In this document: positions 56,380-64,000 of the stretch, one piece after another
Layout: every line of letters begins with the position of its first letter
How positions within the stretch are numbered: the first letter of the stretch is position 1
Assembly (NCBI GenBank): GCA_036873135.1
Contig: JAPTYO010000020.1
Coordinates: 8,993,203 to 9,057,202, forward strand
Reading direction: 5' to 3'
Origin: Clarkia xantiana subsp. parviflora
Taxonomy: Eukaryota > Streptophyta > Magnoliopsida > Myrtales > Onagraceae
Length of the DNA stretch: 64,000 bases
Position numbers and translations under genes: made by a program
Notes under the pieces: generated by a model
The model's database searches: none
Seen by the model: the letters and a program-made list of their open reading frames with translations, nothing else
What the model was told of the DNA's origin: nothing

Positions 56380-58929
56380 TTTATGGAAATTATAAAAGGT
56401 GAATATGGGCCCGTTCACCTGCCATGTGGACTGATATATTATTTTGAAAGATGCATCTACAATATGGTCACATGGGCGTTGATTATGAATTTGTAAGTTT
56501 CCAGATTATGCAATAAAGAATGATGATGATATTGAAAGTTGATATTTACTACAAGATTCAGACAATTACATGTCTAGATTTGCAGTTTAGCATGAGAGTT
56601 ACAAAGATCCTCCAATTACATAGCTAAACTGCTACCAATTAGAGCAAATTGAGTACAAATGCATGCTATTATGAAAGCAGCAATATAATTGCGCATCAAG
56701 CCAATGTTAAATCACAGTTCTCCCCATTACAACCAATTTTTGGTGAAGAGACAAATTTTCCATATATTAATATTATAGGGTGCGATATATGTTTGAATTA
56801 CTCCACCGCAACGCACAAACCTGGGTCTGGAATGTTGGGAAAAATATTTTGTCTATAAATAAATTATATGAGAACAATGACTGACATATATATTTAAAAC
56901 AAAAGTGTTGTCATTGTTGAACAACTTTTCCCAACATTAGGGGGAGAAAAGAAGCAGCTGGCAGAAAAGAGATTGACTGGAATTTTTTTTTTTTTGTTAT
57001 TATCTCATTTAGATCCTCGCACAATGAGAATATGAACCTGAAGTTCAAAGAGAAAAGCAGTTTCAAATACTGCCAATAAGTGACTTTATGAAACCCAGAA
57101 AGTCATAAGTCAAGTAACAGCTGCAAATGCTCCAATTTTGAAATGTCCTGATTGGACAGGTTATAATGAAAAATAACTCTCGTCTGAAGCGTGCGATATT
57201 GGTTCCAATGATTTTTTTTTAAAAGAATGGAGCAAGATAAATATGGTCTTATTATGGAGGTGATTTCCCAAAAGAAGTAAAGACATAGCTAAATATGAAA
57301 CCCCAGAAGTGGTTCAGGTACCTAAAAATGATTAAAATAAAGAGATCTCAATGAGTTATGTCATTAACGGGAAGTGATGGAACCGTAAAATATAAAGTTT
57401 TCGACAACACTTTTGAATATTATTCGTGAGTGAATTCTTAAAACAAGACGAGGATCTTTAGCTCAATATGTCAAAGGATTATCATGATTGGCCAAAGTTT
57501 GAAAAGACGCAAGTATGAGCATGACAAATGCAGAATGTGATAGCCAGTGGATATAAATAATTTATGCGTAAATAGTTTGCCTCGTAAGATAGGCACAACT
57601 CGTGGTACAAAGACTTTTCCGCATAAATATGAAAATTATTATATGAATCATTTGGTGGAGCAATAACCTTCAAATACATTATTATGTTGGCAGTACATAC
57701 AAGGTTTTAATATGCGTTTCATGAAATGAATAATTTTATAGCCTATTTGAGTGGCTAATTTGATAGTGAAATCCACGTAAAAATCCCAGAATGATTTAAA
57801 ATGCTAGCATGAATATTCTCAATAATGTTGGATGATAAAAAAAAATTGTACCATTTACGGGTTGCTTATGGTGTATTATCTCCGCTATATCAACATTTGA
57901 GCTAAGTTGTAGCGAATGCTAATATAAGTATACGAATAAAACAAATTGATATTTGATAAGATGAATTTATCACGCTATAGCCGAAAGGGGTATCGCGTGA
58001 GGGGGTGAATTCGAAGATATTGAAACTCCTGAACAGTTTTAAATACAATCAATTTATTGATGATGTTAAAATTCAGACTAAATATATTGAAATGACAAAG
58101 GTTCGGCTCGACCTGAAGATCCAGTACTTAAGAGATTGAAAATATTTTTGTCCTATAAAAATGTCTTAAAGCTATTTTGCATAGCTAAACACATCTATTG
58201 AGTCCTTAATGGTTGTAAGAATAAATTTGAATAAATATATTTTCCGTCCTCGTGAGATTGATGAAGTACATAATGGTCCAGAAGTACCTTATGTAGTGCT
58301 ACATTAACGCTAATGTATCTTGCTAATTAGAAGGAACGCGATGTATTATTGGTTATAAGCAAGATTCAGTTCTCCCCAATATAGTGAAATTTGAACAAAG
58401 TTAAGAAAATATTTATGTATCTCCGAGGGACGAATTACATGAGTTTATTATCTGATAAAATCAAGTCCTAAATCAGTTGGCTATGCAAAATGCAAGTTAT
58501 ATTGTGAAATGTACCATTATTTTGTATATTTAAAGATAATGCAGGTTATATAACTTCAATTGAAGAATAATGTTACATCAAAGGAGACAAGACGAAACAT
58601 ATTTTCCCAAGTTATTTTCCAACCAAGATGTTGAGAAGAAGGCAACATAAAATCCAACAAGTCTGTGCGTATTTATTCTCGGAGGTTTACCGACTTAATG
58701 AAATTACGTAATGTCAACATCAGGGGGAGAATCTATACCGCTGCACTCTTTTTCCCTTAACCAATGTTTTATCCCATTGAGTTTTCTTGGTAAGGTTTTT
58801 AACGAGGCAGCTTACAAAAGGGATCCATAATTGTGTACTCTTTTTCCTTCACTAGATTTTTATGCCACTGGGTTTTTTCTAGTAAGGTTTTAACGAGGCA
58901 CAATTCTCTTATGAACATCCAAGGGGGAG
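56380..58929 (+). pseudogene. Decayed Ty1/copia integrase-RT-RNase H body
   Basis: Plus-strand fragments in order: an integrase core remnant around 56400-56480 (GPVHLPCG..., DASTRWSH-like reading across frames), an HSQFSPLQPIFGEE-type integrase C-terminal segment at 56700-56870, an ..LGGEKKQLAEKEIDW-like linker near 56935, and RT/RNase H remnants to 58700. It ends in AAGGGGGAG (PPT, 58921-58929). Many stops and indels; no functional product. Lineage is probably SIRE/Tork-like, which I cannot confirm. Confidence 0.7.
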
Positions 58930-59099
58930 TGTTATGAATAGATTATATGGATGTTCAATATTATATGTATATATCATCTTCCTTATATTGATTTTACTTC
59001 TTCTCCAAGTCTATGTAATCCCTATATAAGGGCCCCTTATGTGTGATAATAAGACATCCTCAAGTTCTCTCATTCTATTACCTCTCTACTTTCGTAACA
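58930..59099 (+). repeat. 3' LTR of the decayed copia element
   Basis: TGTTATGAATAG...CGTAACA, 170 bp, directly after the PPT. Contains a CCTATATAAGGG TATA-like box. It abuts the half foldback element without a visible gap. Confidence 0.78.
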
Positions 59100-59497
59100 T
59101 ATACAAAGTTTAATTAATTCTCAACAAAAGTTATTGTAGTGTAGTGATAAATTTTTTTGCCTATCATGCGGGTGACTTGTGTTCAATTCTCAGTGACGAT
59201 ATTTTGGTCGTTAAACTAACATTAAATATAAAAAATTTAATAAATTTTCGACAAAAGATATTGTAGTGTAGTGGTTAGTAATTATGTCAAATACCTAGGT
59301 GACTTGGTTTCAATTCTTAGTAGTAGCAGTATTTTAGTGAATTAATTTAAAAAACGGGTAATAAATGCTAATTAAATGATGCGTCATGTTTCTGGCGCAT
59401 TTCGGAGATGCGCTAGTGATGATTATGGTTCCGTGAACTCGTTTCCCCTTGTTTTTGTGTTTGAATTCCAAAATGTGGGTATTTTAGTGATTTTTCC
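59100..59497. mobile_element. Half of a tRNA-bearing foldback element
   Basis: Matches one arm of the foldback elements at 18361 and 35881, ending at the same terminus GTGATTTTTCC. Two tRNA-Asp-like modules are present, at about 59130-59200 (with GCCTATCATGCGGGTGAC, close to tRNA-Asp) and 59257-59330. The opposite arm is missing, presumably displaced by the copia complex, so the target duplication cannot be tested. Confidence 0.8.
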
Positions 59498-59507
59498 TTA
59501 TAAGGTC

Positions 59508-59615
59508 GCGGGTTCGAACCTTGATCTACAGAGTTTGAACCCAGATCTACGAGGTTTGAACCCAGATCTACAAGGTTTGAACTCATATTTGTGGTTTCGA
59601 ACCCAAATCTTCTCG
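59508..59615. repeat. 21-bp minisatellite with B-box-like core
   Basis: About five units of GTTTGAACCCAGATCTAC.AG with a 21-bp period; the first contains GGGTTCGAACC, a perfect Pol III B-box core. It lies just outside the foldback terminus. Confidence 0.8.
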
Positions 59616-60249
59616 ATCCTTGACAATTTGATGTCGAAATAAGAGGAGTAGGGTAGCTGGTCTTGAGGAATTGTAGCCGCTACCAAAGAAGAAAAATAAT
59701 TAAGGATAAGCTACGGATAGGTATGTTTTGAGTAAATGCTTATGGATGTGGATACTTGGGCTATGAACATGGTTTTTTTTTGTTGGCTGATAGCTATAAA
59801 AAATGTTTTTTACACATGCATAATCTGATGGCTGAAAAATCGAATTGAAATAAATTCGAGTTTATTTTAGCTGAACCCTATTGACAGCCTGATAATGCCT
59901 GATTTTGGCTATTATAATTCATGGGGTATTTTGAATTCCCTTCACCTAATTGAGATTAACCATCAAAACTATAAGATACACTCTATTGTCGTTGGCCTTT
60001 GTCTTTTTTCCCATAAATATAATATAATAAACATAAAAAGAGAGAAGAATAATACAATTAGGGAACTCAATCAAGATTTGGGATTAAAAATAATAATTGT
60101 GCAGCATTTTTTTATTAGTATTAATTACTAAAATCTTTTGTGTCACTCAATGGATAACTCCTATTGTGCTGTTTCATTATTATTAGGAAAAAATACATTT
60201 GCACTTTTATATAATAAATAAATTATTTGGTTTCATTATGAAGATACAG
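59616..60249. other. Intergenic AT-rich DNA
   Basis: No recognisable gene or repeat. A 78-codon open frame from 59895 has no features that I can assign. Confidence 0.6.
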
Positions 60250-60353
60250 TGTTAGCACATTAAAGCCTATGTTTACACTGTTAGCATATGTTAGCACTAG
60301 TTTGTTATGTTAGTTAGCAGCCTATATATAGCAACTCCAATACATCTGTAACA
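60250..60353 (+). repeat. Possible short LTR of the right-hand copia element
   Basis: TGTTAGCACATT...CTGTAACA with a CCTATATATAGC TATA-like box, about 104 bp, directly before the truncated gag. The usual copia PBS (TGGTATCAGAGC) is not present downstream, so this may be a truncated LTR joined to gag by deletion. Confidence 0.45.
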
Positions 60354-60361
60354 CTAAACCA

Positions 60362-63300
60362 AAAGAAGGCCTGCTTGTTAAGAATAAGCTGTGCTTCATA
60401 GACGGAACTTGCACGCGCCAATCAGTGCCAGTGGCTCAACGAATCAAATGGGATAAGGCTAATGTGATAGTGAAGGCTTGGCTACGTAACACGGTTGCTA
60501 AAGATTTGGTCAGTGGACTAGTATACAATCCTACAGCAGAATCGATATGGAACGATTTGCGTGAAATGTTTGGAAAAGTTGATGGGACTCAAATTTTTCA
60601 GCTAACCAGAGAGATATATCACACGACTCAAGGTACTCTTTCAATTACTGAGTTCTTTGCTAAGATGATGCAATTTTGGGATGCCTTAGCTGCTATTGAT
60701 GATATGGCGTTAGAATGTGCCAATGACGTTGCATTAGTTAATGCTAACAAAGAAAAGCAGTAGCTCATGGCGTTTCTTCTAGGTCTAAATGAGACTTATG
60801 CCAATATTAGAAACAATCTGCTTATGAGGCAGCCATTACCAAGTTTGAGTGTAGCCTTTTCAATTCTTTTACAAGAGGAGAGTCAACGATCTATCTCTGG
60901 TGCATTTGGTGATAATCTGATTGATAGCAGCACAGCTTTGTATTCAGCTGGTAACAGTTCGTCAAATGGAAATTATTCTCGTTTTAATGGAGGTTATCCT
61001 CGTTCAAGCAATTATAATGGATCATTTGATTCTTTCAAAGGGAGAGTGGACAATGGATCAGTGAATTCTTTCAAGGGGAGAGTGGACAAGTCAGGATGGC
61101 TTTGTTCATTTTGTGGTTAGAGAGGTCACAAGATTGATACGTGCTGGTCGAAGAATGGGGTTCCTGAGAATATGAAAAGGAAGTGGGCAGCAGCAAATGG
61201 AGTTTTTGAGGATGAAGGTAATTCAAATGAGGAAGAGAACAATGCAATTGAGCATGTTGTTGTTGGAGATAAGAGAATTGTTCATGGCACAGTTGACAAA
61301 AGGATTCTTCATTCTGGTGTTGACAAGAGAGTGCTTCATGTTGCAGCAGACAATGTAGTCAGATCAGATCCTTTGCAGTATGTGGATGATCAGTCTGATT
61401 TCCAAGTTAATATGGCAGATAATTCATCTACTGAAACTATTACTTGGATTATCGATTCAGGAGCAACCAATCATATTACACATCAAAAACTTTGGCTTCA
61501 TGATCTGAAAGTCAATAATAGCAGTTCTCAGTTTGTGTATCTACCTAATGGTAACAAATGCAGAGTGACTCATTTAGGTTCTTGTTATATTACACCTACC
61601 TACTTCTTGACTGATGTACTGCTCGTACCTGACTTCAAGTTTAATCTCATATCTGTTTCTAAGTTGCCACATCAGTTGAATTGTAGAGTTGTATTCACAT
61701 CTGATGATGTTTCTCTTCAGGACCTCTCAAGTGGGAGGATTATGAAGATTGGTGAGAAAAGGAAAGAGTATTATGTTTTGAGAACCTCTCAGTCAAGTTC
61801 AATTACTGCTGCAGCTGTTAACACATTGAAATCAACTGATTTTTGGCTTTGGCATCAGCGTTTAGGACATGTTTCAGTTAGTCAAATAAGACATATTCAG
61901 GGTTTATCTTTCAGTCATTTGAATGATTGTATTAAACAGTGCATTGTATGTTCAATGGCTAAGCAAACTTGTCTTCCTTTCCCCACAAGTGATTCTCATG
62001 CATCTAATCCATTTGATTTGATTCATTTGGACTTATGGGGTCCATACATGATTCAAACCATACGAGGTTATCAGTATTTTTTGACTGTACTAGATGACTA
62101 TTCTAGGACTACTTGGGTATTCTTGCTGAGGAACAAGAGTGAAGTTGCTCTTCATATAAGGAATTTTATTGCCATGGTCAGAAATCAGTTTGGGGCATTC
62201 ATTAAAGTAATTCGAAGTGACAATGGAAGTGAATTTGTCAATTCGATCTGCAAGTCACTTTTTCAGAAGTTAGGTATTGAGCATCAAACCAGCTGTGTTT
62301 ACTCTCCTCAATAAAATGGAAGAGTTGAACGCAAGCATCGTCACTTACTCAATGTTGTACGAGCAATTAGATTTCAAGCATCTATTCCAATAAAATACTG
62401 GGGTTACTGCATTTTGGCAGCATGTCATTTGATCAATGTTCTTCCATCTTCTGTTCTCAAAGATAACAAATCCCCTTTTGAAATTATATAAGAAGAAAAC
62501 AGCTTTAAAGCACCTCAGGGTCATTGGATGCTTATGCTTTGCAACAAGATTGAACAACTCAGATAAGTTTAGTCCCAGGTCTGATCCTGCTATATTCATG
62601 GGTTATTCCTTGACTCAAAAAGGATATCTGGTCATGAATTTGTTTGATTCAGTATTTCATTTTAGTCGTGATGTATATTTTCTTGAAGACAAGTTCCCTT
62701 TCTCAATGACAAAAGAGAACTTGAGGAAGTTGATTCCATCTTTTCAGTCTACTGATAATTCTGATTCAGACATTCAGTTGAATCCTTCAAATCCAATTAT
62801 GTTGGAAGAGCAACCTAATCAAGCTTCTACACCCATTATCAGAAGAAGTACTAGACAAACTCAGCAGTCTTCTCGATTAAGGGACTTCATTGTTCCTCTT
62901 ATTCCTGGTTCTAGGGCTATCTCAAATGCTGTTCATGGAATTGAAAAGGTGATTTCATATGCTCATCTCTCTCCACACTTTCAGTGTTATTTGACTTCTT
63001 CTGCCAAAGAGAAAGAGCCCTCAACTTACAAACAGGATGCAAAGGATATCAAATGGATAGAAGCAATGAAAGATGAGATTAAGGCCTTGCAAGATAATGA
63101 TACTTGGACCATAGTTGATTTGCCACCTGATAAGACAACAATTGGTTGCAAATGGGTCTTTAGAATCAAGTATAATTCTGATGGTTCTATTGAAAGATAC
63201 AAAGCTTGATTAGTGGCCAAGGGATTCACTCAAATTGAAGGGACAGATTATACAGAGACTTTCTCACCCGTGGTTAGACTACTGTGAGAGTACTCTTAGC

Positions 63301-63999
63301 CATTGCAGCAGCAAAGTCCTAGAAACTGATACACATGGATGTCAATAATGCTTTTCTTCAAGGAGATTTGCTTGAGGAAGTGTATATGGACATACCACAA
63401 GGGTTTGAGGTTTCTAAGTCAGAGTTGGGATCAGCTAGACGTGTTTGCAAGTTGACAAAATCACTGTATGGGCTTAAACAAGCCTCAAGACAGTGAAATA
63501 TAAAGCTGACACAGACCCTTATATGCAATGGATACACTTAGAGTCTCTCTTACTATTCCTTATTTAGTAAGACTCAAGGAAAAGAGACAGTGTTCCTATT
63601 GATTTACGTAGATGATATTTTGATTACTGGGTCATGTTCTACTCTGATTGCTCAACTGAAGTCTATGCTGCAAAATCACTTCAAATTGAAGGATTTGGGT
63701 AATCTGAGATATTTCTTGGGTCTTGAGATAGCAAGATCATCTACAGGTTTGGTTATTAATCAACGCAAGTATGCATTTGAGCTAATCACTGATGCAGGTC
63801 TAGCAGCTTCTAAACCATTTGAAACCCCAATGGAGTTCAATATCAAACTCACGACTGAAGAATATGACAAAGCAACCAACACAAATTCTGGAGATCTTAC
63901 ATTGCAAGATGCAGGGTTATATAGGAGACTCATTGGTAAGTTGCTATACTTAACCATGACACGTCCAGATATTGCTTTCTCAGTCCAAAGACTCAGTCA
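60362..63999 (+). pseudogene. Ty1/copia gag-pol, 5'-truncated, broken, runs off the window
   Basis: In order: gag (KNKLCFIDGT..., 60390-61110) lacking its N-terminus; a CCHC zinc knuckle interrupted by TAG at 61118-61120; aspartic protease IDSGAT near 61450; integrase HHCC (about 61850-61960), DLWGP and IRSDNGSEF (62025-62235); RT from 63040 with WVFRIKYN and the YVDD box near 63605. In-frame stops occur at 60764 (TAG), 61118 (TAG), 62312 (TAA for CAA) and 63207 (TGA for an Arg codon), with a frame change near 62490 and more lesions at 63280-63540. This copia order (INT before RT) distinguishes it from the gypsy elements. It is younger than the 54-59 kb copia remnant but not functional. RNase H and the 3' LTR should lie beyond the right edge. 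Confidence 0.88.
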
Positions 64000-64000
64000 A

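Overview
This window looks like nuclear DNA of a flowering plant, most likely a eudicot; I cannot name the species. The evidence is the plant-type U2 snRNA promoter (USE plus TATA), Tat-lineage Ty3/gypsy elements with two RNase H domains, a mudrA-like MULE, an 8-bp-TSD hAT element, CACTA and Ty1/copia remnants, and AT-rich spacers. I see no ordinary single-copy host protein gene. The conserved, apparently functional host sequence is a U2 snRNA gene, present three times on the minus strand.

Layout. Positions 1 to about 53,170 are a tandem array of a unit about 17 kb long. Period: position 1 matches 28,578, and 28,578 matches 45,563. In plus-strand order each unit holds a gag-protease remnant of a Tat/Ogre-like retroelement, a 210-bp repeat ('X'), an AT-rich spacer, a minus-strand U2 snRNA gene, a second spacer, a minus-strand LTR split by an hAT element (itself split by a tRNA-bearing foldback element), a dead minus-strand MULE transposase gene, a second X copy, and then a plus-strand LTR, ORF1 and gag-protease that lead into the next unit. 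The left end lies outside the window. The array ends about 800 bp into the spacer after the third U2 gene.

The copies differ by discrete events. Unit A alone carries an 11.07-kb, nearly full-length Tat-type (Retand-like) Ty3/gypsy element at 5,295-16,363. It has 652-bp LTRs (5 differences by eye), TSD ATCAC, gag and pol, a 51-bp satellite-like array and an antisense, intron-containing extra gene. Unit B has a roughly 705-720-bp tandem duplication inside its hAT element and a roughly 1.2-kb deletion that removes the LTR end, PBS and ORF1 start. Unit C keeps about 1.5 kb of spacer that A and B lack.

From 53,173 to the end is a second transposon graveyard: a CACTA terminus, a palindromic arrangement of two decayed Ty1/copia 3' ends around a decayed integrase-RT body, half of another tRNA-bearing foldback element, a 21-bp minisatellite, and a 5'-truncated Ty1/copia element that runs off the right edge.

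Working together: the U2 genes are the only parts that look selected. All three keep the branch-site recognition motif, perfect stems, USE/TATA spacing and 3' box, while every transposon ORF in the unit except ORF1 of unit B is broken. The simplest reading is a U2 locus, already loaded with nested transposons, that was amplified as a block and later hit by the gypsy insertion.
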